Origin: CAWAND01 sp963797485
Lineage (GTDB): Bacteria; Chloroflexota; Anaerolineae; Anaerolineales; E44-bin32
Reading direction: 5' to 3'
Length of the DNA stretch: 64,000 bases
NCBI GenBank assembly: GCA_963797485.1
Contig: CAWCPF010000003.1
Span: 124,001 to 188,000, forward strand
In this document: positions 1-8,853 of the stretch, piece by piece
Position numbering within the stretch: position 1 is the first letter of the stretch
Layout: the number at the start of each line of letters is the position of its first letter
The notes under the pieces: generated by a model
What the model was told of the DNA's origin: nothing
Database searches by the model: none
Seen by the model: the letters and a program-made list of their open reading frames with translations, nothing else
Position numbers and translations under genes: made by a program

Positions 1-476
1 TTTGAATAGCCCGGATAGGGGATCGTCTCGTCCGGGCCGTAGACCGAATGAGGATTCGAAAAGTAAAACGCCGGCATGCGGTACCAGGCTTCGGGCACTT
101 CCTGCCCCCGGCTGGCAAACGCGGCCGACACGTGTTTCTCAAATGCGTAGAAGTCGCGCAGGCCCATCGGCCGCGCCAGGGGTGGCAGGAGCCGGATCTC
201 GTCCATTCCCCAGCTCACCTTGGATCGCCCGCTCGACTGCAGGGTCTCGACCGCCTCCGCTCCCACAGTCGTTACCAGCGCCTGGGTGTAGGCCCATGAA
301 GCCGGGCCGGCGAGGATCAGTTCCATCAGCGTGAGCGGCAGCGGCTCGGCCGGCAGGCTGTGCACTTCCTGGGCCCAGGCGCGTGCCCCTTCGAGCTCGA
401 GGACCCGCTCGCCCACCACGGCCCCCAGCCGGCGTTCGCGCGGGGCGCCGTTTGTGACAAACGTCACATATCGCAT
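1..476 (-). CDS. Fumarylacetoacetate hydrolase family protein (3' end outside window)
   Basis: An open frame of 158 codons starts at ATG 476 and runs off the window edge without a stop. It begins MRYVTFVTNG and contains RDFYAFEKHV, PEAWY and PAFYFSNPHSVYGPDETIPYP-like text, which is the conserved central block of the fumarylacetoacetase/2-keto-4-pentenoate hydratase fold, so only the N-terminal half is present. A GGAGG lies 9 bases before the ATG. It follows the dioxygenase gene by 52 bases on the same strand, so it probably carries out a late C-C bond hydrolysis in aromatic amino acid breakdown, as in the tyrosine pathway. Family membership is clear; the exact substrate is inferred from context. 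Confidence 0.85.
   Translation of the reverse strand, partial: MRYVTFVTNGAPRERRLGAVVGERVLELEGARAWAQEVHSLPAEPLPLTLMELILAGPASWAYTQALVTTVGAEAVETLQSSGRSKVSWGMDEIRLLPPLARPMGLRDFYAFEKHVSAAFASRGQEVPEAWYRMPAFYFSNPHSVYGPDETIPYPGYS
453..468. promoter_or_regulatory. TGTGA-N6-TCACA palindrome overlapping start of the FAH gene
   Basis: TGTGACAAACGTCACA is a perfect match to the CRP/FNR/Rex-like half-site arrangement seen elsewhere in this window. It lies inside codons 3 to 8 of the downstream gene. It could be an intragenic operator next to the start codon, or simply the codons for V-T-F-V-T, so confidence is low. Confidence 0.3.
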
Positions 477-528
477 CTCAGCCGGCCTCCAACCGCACGC
501 CGCTTGACAGCCGGCAGCGTGGTGATGG

Positions 529-1656
529 CTACAGGTTCCCCCTGCGGCCCTGTTCCGCCTCGATCGCCTCGAACAAGGCCTTGAAGTTGCCCTTGCCAAA
601 GCCGCGGCTGCCCCGCCGCTGGATCACCTCGATAAAAGCCGTCGGGCGGTCTTGCAGCGGCTTGGAGAAGACTTGAAGCAGATAGCCTTCGTCGTCTCGA
701 TCGACCAGGATGCCCAGCTTCTGGATGGCCTCGAGCGACTCTTTGATCTTGCCGACCCGGTCCGGCAGCACTTCGTAGTACACGTCGGGGACACGCAGGA
801 ATTCGACCCCGCGCTCGACCAGTTGGCCGACGGTCCCGATGATGTCGCCCGTAGCCAGCGCCAGATGCTGGACCCCGGGGGTGAGGTAGTAGTCCAAATA
901 CTCCTCGATCTGGCTCTTCTTCTTGCCCTCGGCCGGCTCGTTGATGGGGAATTTGACGCGTCCGGTGCCGTCCTGCATCACCTTGGACATGAGCGCCGAG
1001 TATTCGGTGCTGATGTCCTTGTCGTCGAAGTGCAGGAGCTGGCGGAAGCCCATCACCTGGTGATAAAAGTTCACCCAGTAGTTCATCTTGCCCAGCTCGA
1101 CGTTGGCGACCACGTGGTCCACGGCCGCCAACCCGGTCGTCTCGGCCGGGTAATCGATCGAGACATAGCCCGGTGCGAACGGACCGTTGTAGTCATCCCG
1201 ATCGACGAAGACGTGGAGCACCTCGCCGTAGGCATGAATGGCCGACGTGCGATAGATGCCAAACTCGTCGCGTTCCTCGGCGGGCTGCCAGGCCGGGGTG
1301 CCGCCGCGGGCGGTGGTCTCTCTGAACGCCTGCTCCACATCGTCCACCCCCAGGGCCACGACTTCGACTCCGTCGCCGTGGACCAGGTGGTGGGCAGCCA
1401 TTTCGGTGGACGGCACGTACGGCGCGGCGACCACGAACCGGATCTTGCCCGACTCCAGGACGTAGGCCGCGAATTGCCGGTTGCCTGTTTCCAGGCCCGA
1501 GTAGGCCACGGGTTTGAAGCCGAAGGCCTTCCACCAGAAGTACATGGCTTGTTTGGCGTTGCCCACGTAGAGCAGGATGTGGTCAATGCTCTTGATTTGC
1601 AGGAACTCGGCTTCTTCGGTGATCGGCCGCGGTTCGGTGGTGGATCGATCAGTCAT
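529..1656 (-). CDS. hppD: 4-hydroxyphenylpyruvate dioxygenase
   Basis: Non-heme iron enzyme converting 4-hydroxyphenylpyruvate to homogentisate in tyrosine degradation. At 375 residues it has the normal bacterial length, with two glyoxalase/VOC halves. The 2-His-1-carboxylate iron ligands are visible as H181 (AAVDHVVANVE), H264 (GVQHLALATG) and E343 (FIEVIQRRG), followed by the C-terminal RGFGKGNFKALFEAIE helix that closes the active site. A GGGAGGT precedes ATG 1656 by five bases. It sits between an aminotransferase (24 bases upstream) and an FAH-family gene (52 bases downstream) on one strand, which fits a tyrosine catabolic operon. No homogentisate dioxygenase is in the window; it may lie beyond the edge. 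Confidence 0.95.
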   Translation of the reverse strand: MTDRSTTEPRPITEEAEFLQIKSIDHILLYVGNAKQAMYFWWKAFGFKPVAYSGLETGNRQFAAYVLESGKIRFVVAAPYVPSTEMAAHHLVHGDGVEVVALGVDDVEQAFRETTARGGTPAWQPAEERDEFGIYRTSAIHAYGEVLHVFVDRDDYNGPFAPGYVSIDYPAETTGLAAVDHVVANVELGKMNYWVNFYHQVMGFRQLLHFDDKDISTEYSALMSKVMQDGTGRVKFPINEPAEGKKKSQIEEYLDYYLTPGVQHLALATGDIIGTVGQLVERGVEFLRVPDVYYEVLPDRVGKIKESLEAIQKLGILVDRDDEGYLLQVFSKPLQDRPTAFIEVIQRRGSRGFGKGNFKALFEAIEAEQGRRGNL

Positions 1657-1679
1657 CCGACACCTCCCAAGGTGTTGAC

Positions 1680-2876
1680 TTAAGCCAGCGCCCCCTCCCG
1701 GAGCGCTTCCGCCAGACGGGCAACGCCCGTCTCGATCAGATCCGTGCGCACATTCCCAAAACTCAGCCGCAGGCAGTTCTTATGGCCACCTTCCACAGCA
1801 AAGGCCTCGCCCGGGATGAAGGCGACTTGTCGCGCCACGGCCCGCTCGAACAGGGCCCACGCGTCGGCGCCCTCGGGCAGAGTCAACCATACAAACAGCC
1901 CGCCTTGGGGATGGGTCCAACGACAGCCATCCGCGAAATGCCGTCCTAATGCCTCCACCAACGCATCCCGCCGCTGGCGGTGGAGGGTGTTCATTCGCGC
2001 CAGGTGAACTTCAAACTCCCCGCGGCGGATGAACTCGAAAACGGCGCGCTGCATCAGCGTCGAAGACTCGAGATCCATCGCCTCGCGCACGACCGTGATC
2101 TGCGGAATCAAGTCCAATGGCGCCACGATCCACCCCAGCCGGATGCCGGGCGCCAGGATTTTGGAAAACGACCCTAGATGGAAAACCCAGCCGTCCTGGT
2201 CGAATGTCTTAATCGGCGGAAGGGCCTGTCCCTCGAAACGCAGCAACGCATACGGATCATCCTCAATCAGTGGCACCTTGTGTCGCGCCGCCGAGGCCGC
2301 CACGCGCAGGCGGGCTTCGGTGGGCAGTGTGGCGCTCAAGGGATTATGGAAGTTCGGGATGAGGACGGCCAGCTTGGGCCGGGGCGTCTGGCTCAGGGCG
2401 GCCTCGAATGCATCCGGGTCGGCTCCGGCCGTCGGATCGATGGCGACGGCGCGCATGGCCGCGCCGCGGCCGGCGGTCACTTGCTGGATTCCCGTGAAGG
2501 TGATGGCCTCGGTCACGGCCGCGTCGCCCGGGTCCAGGAACAGGCGCGATAGAATCGCCAGCCCCTGCTGGGCGCCATTGGTGATGAACACCTGCTCCGG
2601 CGCGCAGGTCACGCCCCGGCTGCCCATGTGTTCCGCCACCCAGTCTTTAAGCGGGGCGTACGGCGGGCTGTACTGCAGGCACGCTGGACCATCCCGGCTC
2701 AATACCTCGTTCAAACACGCCTGAAAGGCCTGAACGGGGATCTCCTCCGGCGCCGGCAGCCCGCCGGCTAGCGACACGATTTGAGGATCGACGGCCAGCT
2801 TCAAGAGATCCCGCATCACCGAGCGCTTGAGGCTGGACACTTCGGCGGACAGATTGAAGGATCGCTCGGGGGACAT
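1680..2876 (-). CDS. PLP-dependent aminotransferase (class I/II, LysN/MocR-type catalytic domain)
   Basis: Fold-type I aminotransferase of about 398 residues without an N-terminal DNA-binding domain. Visible features are the N-terminal ISLAGGLP-like text (IVSLAGGLPAPEEIP), the NGAQQGLAIL PLP-phosphate region, NFHNPLSATLP, IEDDPYALLRF with the PLP-ring aspartate, the Schiff-base lysine in LGSFSKILAPGIRLGW, and a C-terminal LRLSFGN. It most resembles 2-aminoadipate/aromatic aminotransferases. Upstream of hppD, it is a good candidate for making 4-hydroxyphenylpyruvate from tyrosine, which is inference. I chose ATG 2876 rather than ATG 2894 because a TATAAT ends only six bases before 2876. Confidence 0.88.
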   Translation of the reverse strand: MSPERSFNLSAEVSSLKRSVMRDLLKLAVDPQIVSLAGGLPAPEEIPVQAFQACLNEVLSRDGPACLQYSPPYAPLKDWVAEHMGSRGVTCAPEQVFITNGAQQGLAILSRLFLDPGDAAVTEAITFTGIQQVTAGRGAAMRAVAIDPTAGADPDAFEAALSQTPRPKLAVLIPNFHNPLSATLPTEARLRVAASAARHKVPLIEDDPYALLRFEGQALPPIKTFDQDGWVFHLGSFSKILAPGIRLGWIVAPLDLIPQITVVREAMDLESSTLMQRAVFEFIRRGEFEVHLARMNTLHRQRRDALVEALGRHFADGCRWTHPQGGLFVWLTLPEGADAWALFERAVARQVAFIPGEAFAVEGGHKNCLRLSFGNVRTDLIETGVARLAEALREGALA

Positions 2877-2882
2877 GCGAGG

Positions 2883-2888
2883 ATTATA
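2883..2888 (-). promoter_or_regulatory. -10 box giving a probably leaderless transcript
   Basis: TATAAT on the minus strand ends six bases before ATG 2876, so transcription would begin at or next to the start codon. No good -35 hexamer is visible at 17 to 18 bases (GACGGT at best). There is no Shine-Dalgarno sequence between the box and the ATG, consistent with a leaderless mRNA. Confidence 0.6.
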
Positions 2889-2914
2889 GCCCACGGCCCG
2901 GGCGCACCGTCGGC

Positions 2915-4129
2915 CTACTTAACCACCGAGCCCGGTCCGAGCGCGCTCTCGGGCTCCGGCAGGTCCTTGAGCGCCTCGTCAACACGCTCCTTGAGCGTGG
3001 CTCGCTTCGGCCGGCGGCGGCCGAGATCCTTCAACCGGTCGACAACGGATTCGGCCATGGCTTTGGCAATCTTGCCCACGGCCTGGCTGGGCAAGCGCGC
3101 CCCGCGTTCGAACCACACGGCGCTGGCGTAGCCGAGGGCGGTTGTCGTGCCGACCGCCACCCCGGCGGCCACCAGCCAACCCGGCGGCCCGCCAAATTTA
3201 CTGAACTCGTAGAAAAGCGTGCGCCCCAGCAAGGCGGCGCCGAAGGTCACCACCAGTTCACGCGCCCGCACCAGCGTGATGCGGTACGTGTAAATCCTGG
3301 CGATCGAGAGCACCATCGCCGTTTGGACACCCAAAATCGGGAAGAAGTCCAGAATGGGAAGTGGCGTGACAGCGATCGCCGCCGACGCCGAGGCGGACCG
3401 CCCAATCACCGTCTGGGCCAAACTCCAGCGGTAGGCCGGCAGGGCCTGGCCCAAGGCAGCCACAATCGCCGGCTCGCGGCTGACCATCGTCGACAGCAGG
3501 CGATCTACTCCGGTTCCCTTGGTGGCGCTGATCGGCAGGATGTCGTCCGATGACACGCCCAGGTCTCCGCCGGCTCGCCCCACCACGGGGCCCTTATCAG
3601 CGGCCGAGATAAGGTCCATCTTGTTCAGCACCACCAGGGTCGGTTTGTGAAGCGCCGCCACTTCCGTGTACAGCTGCCGCTCTGCGGCGCGCACGCCATG
3701 CGTCGCATCCAGGAGCATGATGATCACATCCGCTCCCTCGCCGGCCTCGAGGGCGCGCTGGCGCTCCTCATCGCCCACGCTCCCCACAGCGTCGGCACCG
3801 GGCGTATCGACCAACTCGAACACGCCGGCGTCGGCCTGGCTTGCCTGCCGGGTTGTGCCCGGCACGGCGCTGACGGCGGCGCGCACCTCCCCAGGACGGA
3901 TCAGCAGGTTGTAGAGCGTCGACTTGCCGGCATTCGCCGGGCCGAGGATGGCCACCTTGCGCTTGTCCCCGGCCGCAAACTGAAAATGGGCCGCCGCCTG
4001 CTCGACCAGCCCCCGCCACGCTTTAAGGCCCCCGGGCAAGCGGTCCAACCAGGTCAGCAGTCCCTGGCGCGTCGATTCGGGGATTCCCTCCCAGATCCGG
4101 GTGACTGAGTCGTTCCGTTGTTGGCTCAC
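2915..4129 (-). CDS. Era/Obg-like GTPase with C-terminal DUF697-type membrane region
   Basis: P-loop GTPase of 404 residues. G1 is GPANAGKST, G2 lies in the PGTTRQ text, G3 is DTPG, G4 is NKMD and G5 is SATKGTG, all intact, so it should bind and hydrolyse GTP. After the G domain comes a hydrophobic region (ASASAAIAVTPLPILDFF, then FFPILGVQTAMVLSIARIY) typical of the DUF697/YcjF-like family, suggesting membrane association. The tail is basic (GRRRPKRATLKERVDE). Start is GTG 4129 with TTTGGAGGTT in front. It is the gene adjoining the candidate replication origin. Exact role unknown. Confidence 0.8.
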   Translation of the reverse strand: MSQQRNDSVTRIWEGIPESTRQGLLTWLDRLPGGLKAWRGLVEQAAAHFQFAAGDKRKVAILGPANAGKSTLYNLLIRPGEVRAAVSAVPGTTRQASQADAGVFELVDTPGADAVGSVGDEERQRALEAGEGADVIIMLLDATHGVRAAERQLYTEVAALHKPTLVVLNKMDLISAADKGPVVGRAGGDLGVSSDDILPISATKGTGVDRLLSTMVSREPAIVAALGQALPAYRWSLAQTVIGRSASASAAIAVTPLPILDFFPILGVQTAMVLSIARIYTYRITLVRARELVVTFGAALLGRTLFYEFSKFGGPPGWLVAAGVAVGTTTALGYASAVWFERGARLPSQAVGKIAKAMAESVVDRLKDLGRRRPKRATLKERVDEALKDLPEPESALGPGSVVK

Positions 4130-4525
4130 GCAACCTCCAAATCGACGACACGGCTCAAGCGAGTGTGTGGATAACTTGCGTGCAGCCTGTGGAAAACAAC
4201 TAATTCCTGTGGACAGCCGGCCGTCTTATCCCCATGCCTGCGCCTGCCACGCCACCATATCTGGCGGTGGCAGACCCCTTGGCCCCACATTCGAGGCATC
4301 AACCCGATCTGCGTGGCGAGCGCCTCCCGCCTCTCCACCCTTCGTCCACACACGCTCTGTGGATAGGCTGGCCGGCCGGGGGCCTTACATGTGGGGCGGC
4401 GCTCGCTGCGCACCCCAGATTTGGTCACCTGAGGGCGTCTATGCCTCGAATTCCACAATTCCACCGCCCCTACGACGACTACTATATTAATCCTCTCTAA
4501 GATAAAGGTTGGTAAAAAGTAGTTC
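4130..4525. other. oriC: Candidate chromosomal replication origin (oriC): DnaA-box cluster and AT-rich tract
   Basis: This 396-base stretch has no gene. It holds TGTGGATAA at 4166-4174 (a perfect DnaA box, TTATCCACA, on the minus strand), TGTGGAAAA at 4188-4196, TGTGGACAG at 4208-4216, TTATCCCCA at 4226-4234, TCGTCCACA at 4342-4350 and TGTGGATAG at 4358-4366, so six perfect or near-perfect boxes within 200 bases on both strands. A strongly AT-rich tract at 4478-4522 (CTATATTAATCC, then AAGATAAAGGTTGGTAAAAAG) could be the unwinding element. dnaA is not adjacent, which is unusual; dnaN is 33 kb away and a parS site 26 kb away. Confidence 0.68.
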
Positions 4526-5800
4526 TCACGCCCATCCCCTGAGCTGCATCGCCCTCACTACCCGGTCGATGGCCACCATATAGGCAGCATCGCGCATGTG
4601 CACACCCTGCTGTTTGGCGACCTCCAAGACGGAGAGAAAGGCGCTGGTCATCTTGGTATCGAGCCGGGAGAGCACTTCTTCGGATGACCAGTAGTAGTTC
4701 ATGTCATTCTGCACGCTCTCAAAGTACGAGACGGTCACGCCGCCGGCATTGCACAGAAAGTCAGGGATGACAAAGATGTCGCGTTGACTGAGTGCAAGGT
4801 CGGCCTCGATGTTGGTTGGTCCGTTGGCGGCTTCGGCCACGACCTTGACTTGTTCACTGATCTGCTCAACGTTGTCCTCGGTGATCTGTGCCTCCAGTGC
4901 GGCCGGGATGAGGACATCGACGTCGTAGGCGAGCCACCGGTCGCCGGCTTCGATGGTGCAGCCTGCCTGGAGGGCTGCCTGTTTGTCGATGGAACCGTAG
5001 ACGTCGGTGATCGTTTGCAGGTAGGCGGGATCCAGCCCGGCCGGATTGTAGAAGGTGTAGGCGGTGCGATCTTTGCGGTCCCAGCTGGACACGGATACAA
5101 CCTTGCCGCCCAGAATGCGGTTGAACCCGATGGCGGCATACTGGGCGACGTTGCCGAATCCCTGAATTGAGGCCGTCAGCTTGGCCGGGTCCAGGCCAAG
5201 GTGGTGCACGGCTTCGCGCAAGGCGAAGATCACCCCGTACCCGGTGGCCTGCGTGCGTCCCCGCGAGCCGCCGACATCGAGCGGTTTACCTGTGATCACG
5301 CCCGGTGTGTGCCGGCCGGATAGTTTGGAATACTCGTCCATCATCCAGGCCATCATCTGGGGGGTGGTGCCAACGTCGGGCGCCGGGATATCCAGCCCGG
5401 GACCGATATTCTTCCAGATGGCGTCCATCCAGCCGCGGCACAAACGTTCCTTTTCCGCAGTCGTGAGGTCTGCCGGATCAACGGCCACACCGCCCTTGCC
5501 GCCCCCGAGTGGAATATCAGCCACGGCGCACTTCCAGGTCATCCACATCGCCAAAGCACGGATGGTATCCAGCGTTTCGGCCGGGTGGAAGCGGATCCCG
5601 CCCTTGGCCGGACCGCGGGCGTCGTTGTGCTGGACGCGATAGCCGAACAGGACCCGCAGGCTGCCGTCATCCATCCGCACCGGCACCTGAAATCGAAATT
5701 CACGCATCGGCGTGCGCAGGCGTTCGGTCATGCCCGTGTCGAGATTAAGGCGTTCCGCGACCGTGTCGAACTGGGACTGGGCCATCTCGAAGGAGTTCAC
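4526..5800 (-). CDS. gdhA: Glu/Leu/Phe/Val dehydrogenase (glutamate dehydrogenase)
   Basis: Oxidative deaminase of 424 residues interconverting glutamate and 2-oxoglutarate. The N-terminal substrate domain contains GPAKGGIR (K66), WMTWKCAVADIPLGGGKGG (K90 and the catalytic-region K102) and the catalytic aspartate in DIPAPDVGT. The C-terminal Rossmann domain has the dinucleotide loop IQGFGNVAQYAA. Family length is normal and ATG 5800 starts the protein. It lies 39 bases downstream of gatB on the same strand and directly next to the candidate origin. Coenzyme preference cannot be decided from sequence alone. Confidence 0.92.
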   Translation of the reverse strand: MNSFEMAQSQFDTVAERLNLDTGMTERLRTPMREFRFQVPVRMDDGSLRVLFGYRVQHNDARGPAKGGIRFHPAETLDTIRALAMWMTWKCAVADIPLGGGKGGVAVDPADLTTAEKERLCRGWMDAIWKNIGPGLDIPAPDVGTTPQMMAWMMDEYSKLSGRHTPGVITGKPLDVGGSRGRTQATGYGVIFALREAVHHLGLDPAKLTASIQGFGNVAQYAAIGFNRILGGKVVSVSSWDRKDRTAYTFYNPAGLDPAYLQTITDVYGSIDKQAALQAGCTIEAGDRWLAYDVDVLIPAALEAQITEDNVEQISEQVKVVAEAANGPTNIEADLALSQRDIFVIPDFLCNAGGVTVSYFESVQNDMNYYWSSEEVLSRLDTKMTSAFLSVLEVAKQQGVHMRDAAYMVAIDRVVRAMQLRGWA

Positions 5801-5839
5801 GAGGCACCTTTACACGTCGTTGGACAGAGCCTTTGCGTC

Positions 5840-7313
5840 TTAGGGGTGAAGCTCACCGGAAGAGGCCGGCAGAGCCTTGAGAGCCCGGTCCAATTCCTGC
5901 CGCACAACCTGTGGGTTGGCCTGGCCGGAGGTGGCGCGCATGACCTGCCCAAAAAACCACTGGGCTACAGTGAGCTTGCCCCCCTGGTACAAGGCCACCT
6001 GGTCGGGATGTTCGCTCAGCACCTGTTGGATGATCTCCTGCAAGCCCGCGGCATCGCTCAGTTGAGCCAGTCCCTCGGCCTCGACGATCGCCTGCGGGGA
6101 TTGACCGGTTTCGAAACCGCGCGCCAGGACGTCCTTGGCCGTGGTGGCATTGATGGTGCCCAACTCGATCAACCCGAGCAGCTCGGCCAGATGGGTCGGG
6201 GGCACACGATCGGGGGAGAAGGCCTGGCCGGACTGGTTGAAGAGGCTGAACAGTTCGCCGGACAGCCAATTGGCCAACTTGTCGGGGGGCAGGTCGGGCC
6301 GGGACTGAACGGCGGCTTCGAAGTAGGCAGCCACGTCCGGATCGGCCGTGAGCACATCGGCAGCATACGGCGTGAGGCCATAGGCGCTCAGCAGGCGGGC
6401 TCGCTTGGCGTTTGGAAGCTCAGGCAGCGATCGTCGGACCTCGTCCACCCAGCCCGGATCGACAACCAGCGGCGGCAGGTCCGGCTCAGGGAAGTAGCGA
6501 TAGTCTTGAGCCTCTTCTTTGCCGCGTTGAGAGACGGTTACCTGCCGGGCCTCGTCCCACCCCAGCGTCTCCTGGATGATCAGCTGGCCGGCGGACAACC
6601 GGGCCGCCTGGCGTTCCAGCTCGTGCTCGATGGCGCGGGCCATGGCGCGGAAGGAGTTCAAATTCTTGATCTCGACGCGTGTGCCGAGCGGCGAATCCGG
6701 CGCCAGGCTGAGTGACACGTTCGGCCTCAAAGCGGATGACCCCCTTCTCCATATCGCCCGAGTTGACTTCGAGGTATTGGAGCAACGTGCGGAGCGAGGT
6801 GGCGTAGCCCAGGACCTCGGCTACCGAGTGCAAGTCGGGTTCGCTCACGATTTCCAGCAGCGGGATGCCGGAGCGGTTGAAGTCCACCAGCGAGTAGCCA
6901 TCGCGGTGGAACAGCTTCCCGGTGTCCTCTTCGAGATGGACGCGCCGGATGCGTGCCGTGGACTCATGGCTCTCATCCAGGCGATAGGCCAGCCGGCCAT
7001 GCTCGGCCAGCGGCGCCTCGTATTGCGAAATCTGGAACCCCTTGGGAAGATCCGGGTAGAAGTAGTTCTTGCGCGCAAACTGGCTGCGCTCGGCCACCTG
7101 GCAGCCGAGCGCCAGCGCGACCCGCAAGGCGTATTCGACCGCCTGGCGGTTGATGACCGGCAGGGTGCCGGGCTGACCGGTGCAGATCTCACACACGGCC
7201 GAATTGGGCTCGGCGGAGGTCGAATCCTCCACGGCGCAGCCGCAGAACATCTTCGAGCGGGTCTGCAGCTCGGCGTGCACCTCCAGACCGATGACGGGAT
7301 AGAAGTCAGGCAT
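5840..7313 (-). CDS. gatB: Aspartyl/glutamyl-tRNA amidotransferase subunit B, interrupted by one frameshift
   Basis: GatB recognises misacylated Glu-tRNAGln/Asp-tRNAAsn and activates it with ATP in the GatCAB complex. The N-terminal frame covers MPDFYPVIGLEVHAELQTRSKMFCGC, the four zinc-type cysteines (CGC..CEIC), FYPDLPKGFQISQYE and SGDMEKGVIRFEA. The next residues should be NVSLSLAPDSPLGTRVEIKN, but they are found only in the next frame. Removing one base near 6722 (minus-strand GCC-G-AAC) restores a full-length protein ending in the YqeY-like tail (GKLTVAQWFFGQVM). Start ATG 7313 is preferred over ATG 7328 because the family starts near DFYPVIGLE. Such an essential gene is more likely affected by a consensus error than dead. 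Confidence 0.9.
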
Positions 7314-7330
7314 TGTGAATAAAATCACAA
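7313..7330. promoter_or_regulatory. Perfect TTGTGA-N6-TCACAA palindrome on the gatB start codon
   Basis: TTGTGAATAAAATCACAA is a perfect 6+6 inverted repeat whose last bases form the gatB start codon (complement of CAT 7311-7313). It matches both the Rex consensus and the CRP/FNR TGTGA-N6-TCACA consensus. On the minus strand a TTGACA lies just upstream (7332-7337). Binding here could block transcription or initiation of gatB. Confidence 0.5.
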
Positions 7331-7349
7331 GTTGTCAAGGGGCCGGGCA

Positions 7350-8514
7350 TCAGCCGTGCCGCCGCATGAATCGCTGGATGCGCTCCAGCGCCTGCTCCAG
7401 GTCCTCGTACGCCGTGGCGTAGGAGCAACGGACGTAAGCGTGGCTGTCGCCGAAAGCATTCCCAGGTACGACGGCAACCTTCTCCTCGGCGAGCAACTGA
7501 TTGGCGAAGGTTTCGTCATCCATGCCCGAGGCCTCAATGGATGGGAACGTATAGAAGGCGCCCAGGGGCTCGAAGGTCGCCAGCCCGAGCTCGTTCAATC
7601 CTGACACCATGAGCTGGCGGCGGCGGTCGTACTCGGAGCGCATACGCTCGACATGCTCTTCCCCGTGCTCCAGAGCCTCCATCGCCGCCAGCTGGGCCAT
7701 GGTTGGGGCGGACATGATGGTGTACTGGTGGACCTTGCGCATGGCGGCCAGCAGGTCAGGCGGCGCGGCGGCATAGCCGATGCGCCAGCCGGTCATGGCG
7801 TAGTCCTTGGAGAAGCCGCCCAGAGTGATCGTGCGCTGGCGCGCCCCCTCGAGGCTGGCAAAACACACATGCTTATGGCCGCCGTACACGAGCCGGTCGT
7901 AGATCTCATCTGAGATGACCAGCAGGTCGCGCTCGGCAGCCAGAAGTCGCCAGCGCCTGGGCGCGCTCGCGGCTGAGCACGGCGCCGGTGGGGTTGTTGG
8001 GATATCCGATGAGCAGCGCCTTGGTCTTGGGCGTAATCAGCGCCTCGACAGCTTCGGCTGTGACCTGGAACGAGTCTTCGACCCGAGTTGGGAGTGGCAC
8101 GGGCGTGCCTCCGGCGAAGATCACCTCGGGCTGGTAGGACACGAAGCATGGGGTCGGGACGATGACTTCATCGTCCGGATTGAGCGTGGCGGCCAGGGCC
8201 AGGTACAAAGCCTCCGAGACCCCCACAGTGATTAGGAGCTCGGCGTCGGGATCGAAGTCAATGCCATACAGGCGCGACAGATGGGCCGAGAGCAGCTTTC
8301 GGAGTTCGAGGATGCCTGAATTGGACGTGTATTTGGTCTCCCCGCGCTCGAGCGAGCGGATACCGGCCTGAATCACAGGCCCGGGGGTGGTGAAATCGGG
8401 TTCGCCGATGCCCAGCGAAATCACATCGTCCATCGTGGCGGCGATGTCGAAGAACCGGCGGATGCCGGAGGGCGGGACACGAGCAACGCGCTCAGCCACG
8501 AAATTACGCATCAT
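7350..8514 (-). CDS. Class I/II aminotransferase (aspartate/aromatic type), interrupted by one frameshift
   Basis: Reconstructed PLP enzyme of about 388 residues. The N-terminal frame reads VISLGIGEPDFTTP, the TVGVSEALYLAL PLP region and IGYPNNPTGAVLSRERAQALA; it then leaves frame. The other frame restores LAAERDLLVISDEIYDRLVYGG, the Schiff-base lysine in TLGGFSKDYAMTGWRIGY and the C-terminal VRCSYATAYEDLEQALERI arginine region. One extra base near 7941-7947 explains the break. It sits between gatB (36 bases downstream) and a small conserved gene. The substrate is not predictable; neighbours do not define a pathway. ATG 8511 is an equally good start, following GGGAGCCC. Confidence 0.85.
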
Positions 8515-8601
8515 GGGCTCCCTTCAATGCAGGCTGCGATGGTGGTTGGGGAAGACAGCCGGAGGCAGCATGCGCTCGGACGGGCCGCCGGCCCCAAGGC
8601 T

Positions 8602-8829
8602 CTAGAGTTCATGGATGCGCCACTCGTCATACAGTTCGCCGTAGAACAACTCGAATACACGCCGGTCGGTCGTGCGGACGCGAAAGCGCCGGCCGCCGGG
8701 GATGCGCCACTCGGCCTCGACCACGTCGATCTCAAGCCGCTCTTCATGCCAGCGCAGCGCGATCGGGCGCTCGGCGTAAGTGTAGCCCGAATGGCACTCG
8801 ACCGGCGGCTCGGGCAGGGCGTCGGGCAA
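8602..8829 (-). CDS. Small conserved protein (DUF6504-like)
   Basis: A 75-residue protein with the pattern ERPIALRWHEERLEIDVVEAEWRIPGG-RRFRV-TDRRVFELFY-DEWRI, a compact predicted beta-rich unit resembling the DUF6504 family, seen often in actinobacteria and chloroflexi; this assignment is from memory of the pattern. TTG 8829 is the likely start because GGAGGGGGAG lies about seven bases upstream. It is placed 24 bases after the nucleotidyltransferase stop, so the two are probably co-transcribed. Function unknown. Confidence 0.6.
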   Translation of the reverse strand: MPDALPEPPVECHSGYTYAERPIALRWHEERLEIDVVEAEWRIPGGRRFRVRTTDRRVFELFYGELYDEWRIHEL

Positions 8830-8853
8830 AGTCAGCTCCCCCTCCAGGGGGCA

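Noticed and set aside
652..1683. Long plus-strand open frame of 343 codons
   Set aside because: It is antisense to hppD, whose protein matches a known family with correct metal ligands, and its sequence has no recognisable domain.
5585..6715. Plus-strand open frame of 376 codons
   Set aside because: Antisense to gatB and glutamate dehydrogenase, and typical of shadow frames in GC-rich DNA.
8602..8829. Small open frame as a toxin or antitoxin
   Set aside because: No partner gene, and it resembles a conserved DUF rather than a toxin family.
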